Shown here: piece after piece, positions 1 through 10,606 of the stretch | Position numbering within the stretch: position 1 is the first letter of the stretch | Layout: the number at the start of each line of letters is the position of its first letter | NCBI RefSeq assembly: GCF_000315625.1 | Contig: NW_005434554.1 | Span: 88,502-125,241, forward strand | Length of the DNA: 36,740 bases | Direction of reading: 5' to 3' | DNA from: Guillardia theta CCMP2712 | Taxonomy: Eukaryota > Cryptophyceae > Pyrenomonadales > Geminigeraceae | Position numbers and translations under genes: made by a program | Notes under the pieces: model-generated | Database searches by the model: none | What the model saw: only the letters and a program-made list of their open reading frames with translations | What the model was told of the DNA's origin: nothing

Positions 1-51
1 GGAGAGGGAGAGGGAGAGGGAGAGGGAGAGGGAGAGGGAGAGGGAGAGGGA
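1..51 (+). repeat. GGGAGA hexanucleotide repeat at the window's left edge
   Basis: About eight perfect units of a six-base purine repeat. By position it lies in an intron of, or downstream of, the minus-strand glycosylase gene. Confidence 0.95.
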
Positions 52-170
52 GCACGAGCAACTGAGGAAGAAGAGAGGGAGGAAAAAGGAGGAGCAGAGG
101 CCAGGGCAGGGGCAGGAGGAGTGATGGATGCTACAAGAGCCACAGGAAGCATCTTGTGCTCGCGATGTAC

Positions 171-1514
171 CGGAAGACGTGCGTGTCAACAGCAAAGTCC
201 GGGCGCTTGAGATGGAAGAGGAGGACGCAGCTGCTGGGAAAATGAGAACTCGCGACAAGAGGAGAGAGGGCAGGACAAGACAAGCAACGAGCTGTGCGCG
301 ACCAGAGGAGCAGCGGAAGGTGAAGAGGAGAGGAGAGGAGAGGAGAGGAGCAGCGGAAGGTGAAGAGGAGAGGAGAGGAGAGCGGAAAGGTAGCAGAAGG
401 CGACCTTGCTGTCTTGGGTCCGCAGCCTGGAAAGCTTGAGATCTCCTCCTTCACTTTCTCGCTCGAAGCCTCTCGAAGATGCTCAAGGCTGATCTGCAAG
501 CAAGTCAGTAGAAGCGGGAAGATGAGCAGGTGCAGGTACAGAGAGCAGAGAGGAGGAAGAAAAGTGGAAATAGAGGTAGAGGTAGAGATAGAGGTAGAGG
601 TAGAGGTAGAGGTAGAGGTAGAAGTAGAAGCAGAAGCAGAAGTAGAGGTAGAGGTAGAGGAGGTAGAGGTAGAGGTAGATGTAGATGTAGAGGGAAAGGG
701 AGAGGTAAAGGGAGAGGTAGGAGCAGAAGCAGAAGTAGAGGAAGAGGTAGAAGTAGAAGTAGGAGAGCCACCTTGCCATAGTTGCGGAGGAGAGTAGAGC
801 AGATTCTGTGAATGCGCTCTGCCTTGATCTTTGCCAGCCCACCCATACGTATGCCTAAATGATACTTGCCATGAGAACAGGAGAAAGAGGAGGTGGAGAG
901 GGGAAGAGGAGGAGGAGGAGGAAAGGAGAGGATAAGGAGGGAGAGGAAGAAAGGGAGGACGAGGAGGACGAGGAGGGAGGAGGGAGGAGCAGACGAGGGG
1001 CAAGAGGAGGAGACTTACTTTCTTCGATGTCGGGGATGGGGGCAGCGTAAACATCTTCCCAGGTGGGGAACCTAGGAGCAGTCAGGACCAGAGGTCAGGA
1101 GGGAGAGAAAGAGAGGACGACAAGGATGAGGAGAAGGACGGAGGGAGGGATGAGGAGCAGGATGAAGAGAAGGAGAAGAACGGAGGACGAGGAACGCAGA
1201 GCAGGACGTGGAGGGAGGAGGAGGAGGGGGTCGCAGTGTGGTGGTGGTGGCGGAGGAAAAGGAGGATCAGGAGGCAGCACTTGCTCTTCAACGATGCGAA
1301 GCTTGCGGTCGAGTTCTTGGATGTGGTGTTCTGGGAGAGGATCGTGCCTGATGATGTTTCACATGCAGTCCTCTAGCCACCTTCCTCTTTCTTCCATCAA
1401 ACTTCTACTTCCTCCCCACCTCCCCCCCTTCCCTCAACTCCGCGTTCTCCCACTCCTTACCCATCCAACCCCGTTCCTTCCCCCCCTCCCCCCCCTTCCC
1501 TCCTCCTGCTCATT

Positions 1515-1558
<44 letters not shown>

Positions 1559-2405
1559 TGTCCTCGTCCTCGTCCTCGTCCTCGTCCCCTCCCCTCCCCG
1601 ATCTTCTATTTTGCTTACAGACAAGGGAGTCCATGACCGACTGGTCCCTCGTCTGCTCCGGCTGCTTCCGCTCTCCGTGGATAGCTGAAAGTTCACTGGA
1701 TCCGCTATCAGTCAGGAGGAGGAGGAGGAGGCGGAGGAGGTAGGAGTTGACGAAGGCGAGGCAGTTGACGAAGGTGAGAGAGGACAAGCGAGATTAGAAG
1801 AGGAGGGCAGTGTGGGAAGAGGGCGAGAGGATAAGGGAGGATACGGGAGGATAAGAGAGGTCAGGAGCAGCAGGAGGTCGATAAGAGGACCAGAAGATTG
1901 TCCAGCTGCTCACCGGCAGAGGAGCTCACAGTCTTCTGGAGTAGGTCGATCCCAGCCAGGGAAGACAGGGGAGGTTTGTGAAGATGATTTGATATCCTCC
2001 TTCGCTCCTCTATCCCCTTCTTCCTTCTTCACCCCTACATCCCCTTCCTCCTTCTTAACCTTGACCTTCTTCATGCCCTTGATATCTGCCTCTTTCTTGA
2101 CCTCTACTCCCCCAGAGTCCTCTTGTTTCCGTTTCCTCCTCCCACTAACTACCTTCTCCTCCGTCTCCTGCACCTCTCCCATCCTCTGAGAAGCAAAATC
2201 ATCTTGCGCCTCTGTCTTGATCTGAACATTCATATGATCAACAACTTGCTCCTCAACTTTGACGTCTAGGTCGCCTTCCGCCCGTTCCTCCTCCCGTCCC
2301 CGTCCCCGTCCTCGTCCCCGTGCTTTCCCTCCCCCTCTTTGACGGGATTCTTCATGCTCTCCTCCTTCTCTGGATTCAGACGTATCATCCTCCGCTCCCC
2401 TGCCC

Positions 2406-2454
<49 letters not shown>

Positions 2455-2518
2455 TCCCGCTTCCTCGTCCTCTCCGCTTCCGTCTTCGTCGGGGAGACTG
2501 CGGGAGCGGAAGGGACAT
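171..2518 (-). CDS. Endonuclease III-like HhH-GPD DNA glycosylase (3' end missing)
   Basis: Base-excision-repair glycosylase of the HhH-GPD superfamily, closest in pattern to plant single-domain HhH-GPD proteins; presumably nuclear. Exons on the minus strand: 2518-1914, 1704-1619, 1347-1281, 1071-1019, 854-772, 493-405, 230-171, all phase-compatible. Visible motifs: TILSQNTTSKNS, then FPTWEDVYAAP, GGLAKIKAERI, the helix-hairpin-helix FPGCGPKTA with the lysine used by endonuclease III-type lyases, and the catalytic-Asp motif FAVDTHVF. The [4Fe-4S] cysteines would lie beyond the window. The ATG at 2518 is the first after an in-frame TGA. The roughly 200-residue N-terminal exon is not conserved: it is Arg/Gly-rich, then Lys/Glu-rich with several VKKE-like motifs. 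The start of exon 2 is the least certain splice site. The gene is divergent from the next one, with 112 bp between start codons. Confidence 0.85.
564..665 (+). repeat. GGTAGA-type repeat in a glycosylase intron
   Basis: Degenerate AGAGGT hexamers with AGAAGC variants. They lie inside the 278-bp intron between exons 854-772 and 493-405 and are CT-rich in the sense direction. Confidence 0.9.
1513..1586 (+). repeat. CCTCGT hexanucleotide repeat in a glycosylase intron
   Basis: About twelve units with one C-to-T interruption. A similar CCTCGT array occurs at 2407-2453 (coding, Arg/Gly-rich on the minus strand) and at 10060-10098 (ureD intron). Confidence 0.92.
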
Positions 2519-2630
2519 ATCCAGTCTGCCTCAGAATCATCGTTAGAACAAAAGAAAAGACAGCAATTCTCGAATTGAATTGAGTTGAAACTGCTGTCCT
2601 TCCCTTGCACGCTCTTTCGACCCCCCGAGC
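2519..2630. promoter_or_regulatory. Shared intergenic region between divergent start codons
   Basis: This 112-bp stretch lies between the ATG of the DNA glycosylase (minus) and the ATG of the RING/TPR gene (plus). Promoters and 5' leaders of both genes must sit here or overlap the neighbouring exon. I see no clear TATA box. The role is inferred from position only. Confidence 0.4.
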
Positions 2631-3381
2631 ATGTTGTCGAGAACTATGCCGCTCGCAGCCGCTCGCCTCCTCCCCCTCCTCCTCCCCCTCCTCCTCCCCC
2701 TCCTCCTCCTCCTCCATCTCCGTTCGCTTCCACTTCATCGAGGAGCCCCATCCCGGCAACCCTGGCGGGAGGGGGTCAGGCAAATTCAGTTGCAATGGGA
2801 TTCGGTCACCCAAGGCAACTTCACGGATCAGACGCGTCCTCCCATGCCCGAGGACCCTGCTCGCCTCGTCGCCATGGCCTCGCAGTTTCTCAACCTCCAC
2901 TTCCCCAACATTTCCTCCCTCCTCCCGTCCATCAACTCCTCCTCCTTCGTCCCCCTCAACGCCTCCGGCCCCAGGATCGGTCTCAACCTCGCTCCTGCCA
3001 TACCGCCAGGGATCGGCATGACCCTGCATCAGTCATCGCACAACTGTCGGTAGGCAGCACCATGTAGTGAGGAGGGACGAGGGGCTGACACTGTTCAGGG
3101 TGCTGGACGAGCCGCATTTACCAGACAGCGTGTGGGTATGCCAGTACGAGAACCAGGGTCAGAGCATGTTACAGGTAGCAGAAGAGGAGAGGGAGAGGAG
3201 AGGGAGAGGGAGAGGGGGAGGGGAAAGGGGAAGGGGAGGGGGAGGGGGAGGGGGAGGGGGAGGGGGAGGGGGAGGAGGGGAGAGGGGAGAGGGGGGGAGG
3301 GAGAGGGCGAGAGACCTGATCCATTGTTCCTAATGCAGTTCGTCGCAATTCATCGCTTCAACCAGGTTACTCCTCTGCTTC

Positions 3382-3416
<35 letters not shown>

Positions 3417-4197
3417 CTTGTCCTCCTGCTCCTGCTCCCCCTGTTGCTTCCTCCTCCTCTGCCTGTTCTTTCTCACCTTCTACCTCTTTCCTTCCTCCTC
3501 TACTTCTCTCCTTCCCATTGATCCGATTCGACGTCAGAGAATCGCTTTCGACGTCCCGGGCACGTTGGATGACGCGCGTGCTGCGGTATCGCCGAGTCTC
3601 CTGCGAATTCACGATACTCTCTTCACAGGTTCAATGCTTCCTGCTGACATCTCCTGCGTACTCTTCCTTCTCCTCTCCTCTCCTCTCCTCTCCTCTCCTC
3701 TCCTCTCCTCGTCTCGCTCCCGTTTCCCTCCCTCTCTTCCACTTTTGATCCTCAAGAAACCTTCAGGTCTTGTTCGCAAGGCGAAGTCCGAGGCTGTTGA
3801 CTCGCTCCCCGTCCTCCACTGGCCGGAAGCTCCGAGACCAAACGAGTCCTCCCCTCTCGTCAACCAATCTGCTCCTCCCCTACTCAACCAGTCTGACCCG
3901 CAATGTGCCATCTGCTGCGAGCAGCAGGAGGATGGACAGGTTTCACATGTCCCTCCTCCTTCGTTGCCCCCTCCCTCATCGTTCCTCCTCCCCCGTTCCT
4001 CGTTGTATCTCTCTCCTCTCGCTCTCCTCGCTCCCATACACTTCGCTTTCCGCCTCTGACGTCGTCGCAGCTTGTTGCTTGGCTACCCTGCGGTCATAAC
4101 TTTCACGACGAGTGCCTCAAGCCATGGCTGGAGAGAGCAAGCACCTGTCCCTCCTGCAGGTAGTTCCTTCCATCTCCATCTCCATCTCCATCTCCAT

Positions 4198-4238
<41 letters not shown>

Positions 4239-4974
4239 CTACCACCTCCTGATCCGCTCCTCTTCCTCTGCCACGTGCTGCAGCTCCTCCTCCTGATGTG
4301 CAGGATCCTTCTGCTCATCCACATATTTGTGCTCCTCCTCTTCTACTCTTCTCCTCCCTGCCCCCCTCCGTCTCTCCTTTTCCTCGACCACCACCTCCGT
4401 CTCCTCGTCCTCCAACTAGCCTACCTGGCTGGTTCATCCTCCCAGGGTCACCGTCCTCGCAGGTTCACCCTCCCAGCTGAGCTCCACCCGCTGGAGAGTG
4501 AGCAGGCGGATGAGGGTCTACCACCAGAGGGCGACATATTTCAGAATGACCTCCTGGGCTCGATGATGGGCATGGACGGCACGAGACCGCACGTGCACTT
4601 TCATAGTGAGATCGCGTGGATAGAGGTAGATCACCTCCTCCTCTCTCGCCCTCGTTCCTCCCGTCTTCCTCTCTCGTTCCTCTCCTTTCTCTCTCTTCTC
4701 TCTTCCTCTCCTCTCCTCTTCCTCTCCTCTCCTCTCCCCTCCTCCGTCTCTGTTCTCTCTCTCTACCCTGTGTTCTTTTCCCTCTCGCTCTCTTCTCCTC
4801 TATTTTCTCATCTCCTTCCGTCCGCCCCTCTGCCATTCTTCTCGTCTGTTTCTGCCGTTGACACTTGGGGCAGGGGCAGGCAGCGTGGCGTTGCTCTTCT
4901 CCGGGATGTGTTGCATCGTCTGAAAATGTGATGGCATGCATGCCATCATCATCACCACCATCGTCATTGTCATT

Positions 4975-5016
<42 letters not shown>

Positions 5017-6654
5017 ATCATCATCATCGTCATCATCATCATTATCGTCATCGTCATCATCATCGTCATCATCATCATCATTATCGTCATTGTCTTTGTC
5101 ATCTTCATCGTCATCGTGATCGTCGTCATAATCACCACTACCATCACTGGCCGCTTTCTCTTCTCTGCTCATCTCCTACTCATCTCTACTTCTGCAGGCT
5201 CCCTGTTGCGAACAGCACGGGCGTCACTTTTTTTGCAGTATAACCGGTCTGACTTCCGCCCCCTCCTCTTACCTCCTCTTTAATCCTTGCTCCTCCTCTT
5301 ACCTCCTCCTTACCTCTTCCTTACTACCTCCTTACCTCCTCGTTACCTCCTCCTTACCTCCTTGCTCTTCACCTCACCTTCCACTTTATTCATCCTCAGC
5401 CTCTAACGACCTTCTACAGGGTGTAATCACACGCTCTGCAACGCGTGCTTCAGCATCTTCAGGTCACCTCCCCCCCCCCCTTCTCCCAACCTCACTTCTC
5501 CTGTTCCTCCTCTTCATCGCCTTCCCCCTCCTCGTCCTCGTCCTCCTCCTCTTCTGTCTCTCCTGAAGCTGTTCGTCTCCTCCTCTTCTCATCTCCTCAC
5601 GCTCCTCATGTTCTTTCTCCAGGCGGACCTGCACTCAAGTTAGCATCAGTCGTAGCATCGAGGAATCGATCGTGAGGACCCAAGAAAGTCCAGCTACCTC
5701 CAACGTGGCGAATGGAACCCAAGAAGTTGGGGAGGCAGAAGCAGCGCAAGGTAGTGGTGTGGTTGGGATGATGACGATGACGATGGTGACGATGATGATG
5801 ACGACGACAACGATGATGATGATGATGATGATGATGAGGAGGAGGAGGAGAGGAGGAGGAGGAGGAGGAGGTTGAGAATTGACTGGCTTCTCTAGCAGGT
5901 CAGCCTGAGGCGATGCAACTGGATGGAATTCAGGGGACGCAACAACAGCAGGAAGAGAGACAGAGGGAGGGGCAGGAAGAGTTCAGGCAGCAGGAGGAGG
6001 CGGGCGAGAGGCAAGCGGAGCACCAAGGGGAGGAAGAGCATCAGCCGCCGCCGCCGCCGCAGCAGCAGCAGCAACAACAACAGCCTGAGCAGCCGCAGCC
6101 TGAGCAGCAGCAGCAGCTGGAGCAGCAGCAGCAGCCTGAGCAGCAGCAGCAGCAGCCTGAGCAGCAGCAGCAGCAGCAGCTGGAGCAGCAGCAGCCGCAG
6201 CTGGAGCAGCCGCAGCAGCAGCTGGAGCAGCAGCAGCAGCAGCAGCCTGAGCAGCAGCCGCAGCCTGAGCAGCAGCAGCAGCAGCAGCAACCAATATTGC
6301 GGGAGGAGGTGACATTCTTTCAGGGGGGGCAGGAGCTACTTCAACAGCTTGCCCTGGGTCAGCTCCAGCCGCAGCAGGTGATGATAACGGGGATGACGAA
6401 TACCCAGCCTCTCCCGCTTTTGGAGCCTCTTCATCGTGATTTGTTCATCCATCAACAAGTCCCTACTTCTCTCCCTCCTTCTCTTCCTCTTCCTCTTCCT
6501 CTTCCTCTTCCTCTTCCTCTTCCTCCCTCTCAGCAGCCCGGACAGCTTCATGTGCATCAAGTGGTATATCAGCAGCACCTACACCCGCATCCGCACCCGC
6601 ACCACCACCATCATCACCAGCATCAGTGTCAGCATCATCAGCATCAGCATCATG

Positions 6655-6697
<43 letters not shown>

Positions 6698-8102
6698 TGT
6701 GGTGGAGCAGGAGCAGCAGCAGCAGGTGGAGCATCATCAGCATCATCAGCATCATCATCATCATCAGCATCAGCAGCAGCAGCAGGCAGCTCCAAGGGTC
6801 GCTGGCGTTCCTCGTTCTCTGGGTGACTCGCTGGGGGTTCAGTGCGAGGATGAGACGAGGACGGGTAGGGAGGTAGGAGGAAGTCAAGGCAGCGGGGAGC
6901 AGGATCAGCAGGAACTAGCGGCAGCCTCGACCGTATCGACTGATCAGACAGATCGACCGCAAGCAGTGGAGGCAGGGATGAAGAACGTGTCTGCCGAGCA
7001 GGAGGCGGCGGGCAATGAGAACATTCCTCTTCCTCTTCCTCCTCTTCCTCTCAGATCCCCGAGAGATCTCCGAGCTCGGCGAGTCCTCTTGCGAGCAATC
7101 AACGATTATCTTGCACAGCTCGCTGACGAGGACGAGGACCCAGCGATCCGGATCGCCAGTTACGCGCTGAAGCAGCGCAAGGAGGAGGGAGAGGAGGATG
7201 ATGCTGAGCCCATCCCCCTAGAAGCTATGCTAGAGCTGTCGAGGAGCGCGCAGGAGCGGGGGGAGGCACTGAAGGAGGACGGCAACGAGGAGCTGAGAAG
7301 AGGACGTCTGAGAGAGGCGAAGGACCTCTACCTGCGTGCCCTTGCCGCATGCCCATCGGGGCCAACGGCGAGAAGCTACCTCGTCAACTTGGCGATCGTC
7401 TGCTCCAGGCTCGGGGAGTGGGAGGATGCGCTGCGGCACGTCGAGCGAGCGTTGGAAGCACACGAGGGCTACGTGAAGGCAGAGGTCCTGCGATGTCGCG
7501 TGCTCATGAACCTCTGGAGGGTGGAGGAGGCGGCAAGGGCGAGCCAGCGCTTCTTGGATCGCCTGAGCGGGACGGGCAGGGAGGAGGAAGGGACCTCCAT
7601 GCGGGAGCTGCAGCGCAAGATCCGCTTCCACCAGGTCCTGAACTCTCGCGGGTTCACCGTGGACTTGAGCAAGAGCCCAGCAGTGCTGCGGGGCTTTGAC
7701 AGCATGAGCGCGTGCGTGGTGATGTTCAACGCGGCGTACGGGAGCGCATGGAAGTTCTTCATGGGAGGAAAGAGCAGCCTGACCTTCAACTTCACCCTCT
7801 CCTTCCTCCCCCCCCGCGGCCTCTGGCTCCACGTGCGGCACCTTGCGGCGGCAGGAGGGGAAGAAGGGATAGAGGAGCCCAAAGCGATGCTGGACGTGAG
7901 GGTCAACGAGCGGTACGTCAAGCACCTGCACACCCTGAAGCCTAGCCATCACTTCGAGGAGGAGAGCTGGAAGATCCCCAGCTCGATGCTCAAGAGAGGC
8001 GCAAACAGTCTCTTCATGCGGTACCTCGACGGGTCCACCCATCACTACTGGATCAACCACCTCCTCCTCTCGCCGTCCTCCCTCCCTCCTCGCCCCACCT
8101 GA
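2631..8102 (+). CDS. RING-H2 / Cys-His-rich / polyGln / TPR protein, putative E3 ubiquitin ligase
   Basis: Twelve phase-compatible exons: 2631-3049, 3099-3174, 3339-3365, 3538-3628, 3767-3939, 4071-4159, 4463-4625, 4874-4927, 5198-5237, 5420-5462, 5623-5750, 5899-8102. The RING-H2 finger is split over exons 5 and 6: CAIC, then LPCGHNFHDEC, then CPSC, the canonical C3H2C3 spacing of E2-binding ligases. Exons 8-10 add a Cys/His cluster (RCSSPGC, PCCEQHG, CNHTLCNACF) resembling a B-box or IBR but not classifiable by eye. The last exon encodes long Gln and His/Gln tracts, then about three TPRs (LKEDGNEELRRGRLREAKDL onward), then a probable beta-sandwich ending near STHHYWINHLLL. The N-terminus has a Leu/Pro-rich stretch that could be a signal peptide or low complexity. 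Some exon joins (4625 to 4874, 5237 to 5420) are less certain. If exon 7 stopped at 4604 instead, a short RING protein would end at 4923 and the rest would be a separate gene. Confidence 0.72.
3184..3307 (+). repeat. GGGGAG/GGAGAG purine repeat in a RING/TPR-gene intron
   Basis: An almost pure purine run, with about seven GGGGAG units at 3234-3275. It forms most of the intron between exons 2 and 3. Confidence 0.93.
4938..5118 (+). repeat. TCA/TCG trinucleotide array in a RING/TPR-gene intron
   Basis: About 180 bp of TCATCG and TCATCA units with few interruptions. It fills the intron between 4927 and 5198 and yields meaningless poly-Asp and poly-Ser ORFs. Confidence 0.93.
6056..6290 (+). repeat. 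Coding CAG-rich tract (polyglutamine)
   Basis: Runs of CAG broken by CTG/CCT plus GAG codons (Leu/Pro-Glu spacers). They are in frame in the last exon of the RING/TPR gene. A second CAG run is at 6657-6694 and CAT/CAG His-Gln tracts at 6598-6650 and 6729-6784. Confidence 0.95.
6478..6528 (+). repeat. CTTCCT hexanucleotide repeat within the long exon
   Basis: About eight units, in frame as Leu/Pro (LPLPLP). It could instead be part of a retained intron, since a CTCAG acceptor-like end follows at 6527-6531. Confidence 0.9.
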
Positions 8103-8103
8103 G

Positions 8104-8832
8104 CTACTTGCCCCCTTTCTCGAGATCCTGCAGCTGCTGCAAGAGGTCCTGCTGGAACGAGCGCTTGTACCCGCTGCTAACAGTGTGGAGCTGGGACAAG
8201 GTCAGCGCGGGAGGAGCACGAGGAGAGCACGAGGAGGTACCAGTGCGTGCAGGGACTCGAAGTGCTTGCCAAGGAAGTGGTCGTCTCCGCTGGTACGCTG
8301 GAGGAGGAAGCCGTCTTCAGAAACCTGCGCTGCTCCTCAGGAACTGAGCCCGGACAAGGAAGGAAGATAGAAGCGCGGAATCAAGGACAAGAACGAGGAG
8401 GAGGAGGAGGAGGAGGAGCAGCAGCAGCAGCAGGGGAAGGAGACCGATATGTCGAGCTCCTGCCCCTCCAACGTGATGACGCGGAGGACATGCTCGTCCT
8501 TATCGCTCCTCGCCGCCTCCTTCACCCTCGCGCTCCTCGCGCGCTGAAGCTCGCGGAGACTCTCGCTGATCTCCCTGCTAGAACCTCAACACACCCTTAT
8601 CACAGTCAAGTAAAACATACCATGAAATGAAATCTCCTCCGCCTCCTTCTCCTCCTTCTCCTCCTTCTGCCTCATCGCTTACTACCGCATGGCTCACACT
8701 CCCTCGCAAAGCAACCCCTGCTGCCTCCTGTCCTCCGCCTCGCATGCCTGACCACCTCGTCGTGGAGAGAGGCAGGCGACTGGCATGTGCAGACCACGCG
8801 GCCATGGCGATGAGGAAAAGAAGAAAACGCAT
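8104..8832 (-). CDS. GSKIP-domain (DUF727) protein with N-terminal signal peptide
   Basis: Exons on the minus strand: 8832-8621, 8574-8445, 8324-8241, 8190-8104; 170 residues, all phases consistent. The C-terminal ~90 residues match the GSK3-beta interaction protein domain, also found N-terminally in CLU proteins: VITLEGQELDISVSEDGF, then HFESLHALLHTVSSGYKRSF, then LLQQLQDLEKGGK. In animals GSKIP binds GSK3 and the PKA regulatory subunit; no partner can be read from this sequence. Unusually, it begins MRFLLFLIAMAAWSAHASR, a good signal peptide, followed by a Ser/Thr/Arg-rich stretch resembling a transit peptide. That suggests entry to the ER or plastid complex rather than cytosol. Its stop codon lies one base from the stop of the convergent upstream gene. 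Confidence 0.82.
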
Positions 8833-9316
8833 CTGTAGCGGAGGAGGAGGGGAGGGGAGAGAGAGGAAGAGGAGAGGACGGTGCGAGCTCAGGAGATGAG
8901 AGATGATGAGAGGGGAGGACAGGACAGGGGAGGGAAAGAGGGTGAGCGGAGGGTTGGGGAGCGAATGGCGTGATAGGAAGTGAGCGGGAGGGGAGAGGAG
9001 GGGAGGGAGGGGAGGCACAAGAAGAGGAGGGAGGTGGTAGGAGATCAGACGACAGGAACGGGTTCGTAGGAGCAGCAGCAGCAGCAGCAGCAGCAGCCGT
9101 TGAGGCAGGAGGGTGGGGGAGGTGGGGGGAAAGGGGGATAATAATAGTGGAGGAGAGGATTGTCGGGGAGGGAAAGAGGGCGGAAGTATGAAGCGAGGAC
9201 ATGAGGGAGCCGACGATGAGGAGAGGACGAGGATGGGAGGGAGGAGAGAGGGAGGAGGAGCAGGAGGAGCAGGAGGAGCAGGAGGAGCAGGAGGAGCAGG
9301 AGGAGGAGAAGGAGGA
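8833..9316. other. Intergenic, divergent GSKIP-domain/ureD promoters
   Basis: Purine-rich plus strand with GGAGGG runs, a short CAG run near 9070, and an AGGAGC repeat at 9258-9306. A second ATG in frame with ureD lies at 9188 and would add 43 mostly Gly/Glu/Arg residues encoded by the repeat. I prefer the ATG at 9317 because conserved sequence begins there. I see no other gene. Confidence 0.4.
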
Positions 9317-9634
9317 ATGCGCAAGTTCGGCCTGGAGGATGGAGACGGTGTGCTAGAATTCGAGCTGGTGCGAGGAGAGACATGCGCGACGAGGAGGCAG
9401 GCGAGGTATCCTCTGAAGCTGATGAGCGTGGGATCTACGGAGAGGAGCAGAGCGGCTCAGGAGAAGGGAGGAGGGCGAACGTGCGCCTGGGTCTTCATGC
9501 TCGGCCATGGCGGGGGGATCGTGAGCGGAGACAGGATGAGGATGAGGGTGGATGCGCGGGAGGAGAGCACAGCGATCATCACAACTCAAGCATCCTCCAA
9601 AATCTTCCAGAGCATCCACGGCAAAGTATCGAGG

Positions 9635-9666
<32 letters not shown>

Positions 9667-10058
9667 AGCTGCTGCTGCTGCTGCTATTCCCCTCCCTTCC
9701 TCCCCTCCTCCTCTCCCCCACTCCCATCCACACCATCGTCTGCTCCTCGTCGTTGCTTCGTCCTCACTTGCGGCCAGACAGGGGATGGTGGCGAAGGTTG
9801 AACATGGTGCTCTCCTGGCCATCATCGTCGATCCTGTGGTTCCTTATGCTCGCTCTCGCTACATCCAACGGCAGGTAGCGCAGGAGGAGCAGGAGGAGCA
9901 GGACTGAAGTTTGCAAGTAGAAGTTCTTCATCGCGGGAAAGCGAGAAGGAAAGAAAGCAGGATCCCTCCTCCTCATCGACTGGTTCACTTCGGGGTGATC
10001 TCCTTTTTCTCCCTCCCTCCTTCCCGCGTCACCCTCCCCCTCCCCCTCCCCTTTCCTC

Positions 10059-10099
<41 letters not shown>

Positions 10100-10248
10100 T
10101 TCTCTCACCCTCCTTCCCTACCCTTGTATAATTTTCTTCTATGTTCTGCTCCTTCTGGCCTTCTGGCTTCTCCTAACGAAGGAGAGCAGGCGACATGCTT
10201 GTGGAGAAGTCTGGGAAGCAGACTACCTCGAGACCCACAACGATGTCA

Positions 10249-10287
<39 letters not shown>

Positions 10288-10564
10288 ACTGCAACTACCA
10301 CCACCGCTCGTGCTCCCGCTCGTGCTCGTGCTCGTGCTCCTGCTCGTGCTCCTGCTCCTGCTCCTGCTCCTGCTGCCCTGACTCGTCCTAGGTCTTCGTG
10401 GACGGGCAGCTTCTGGTGCATGACGCCATAGTGCTTGACAAGTAGCGATCGAGCGAGAGGGAGGGATGAAGCATGACGGAAAGGAACAGGGAGGATAAGA
10501 GCGGCCTGACTGTCATGGAGAGGATGCTTCCTTTCAACTGCTATGCCAACGTGAGCTATTCCAT

Positions 10565-10606
<42 letters not shown>

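Noticed and set aside
128-1054. Long ORFs of 103-307 residues on both strands
   Set aside because: They are translations of hexamer repeats (poly Arg-Gly, Ser-Thr, Leu-Pro). Only short stretches, used as exons of the minus-strand glycosylase, resemble real protein.
4275-4931. RING gene ending at the TGA at 4921-4923
   Set aside because: The alternative donor at 4604 gives an unremarkable tail, whereas the donor at 4625 keeps frame into a Cys-rich region and on to the TPR exon. Kept as an alternative, not as the call.
4465-5283. Poly-Asp, poly-Ser and Ile-Val repeat ORFs
   Set aside because: Products of an intronic TCA/TCG array read in several frames.
6457-6531. Possible intron inside the long RING/TPR exon (CTTCCT repeat ending CTCAG)
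   Set aside because: The reading frame is open throughout and no convincing donor was found; removal is not required by any homology.
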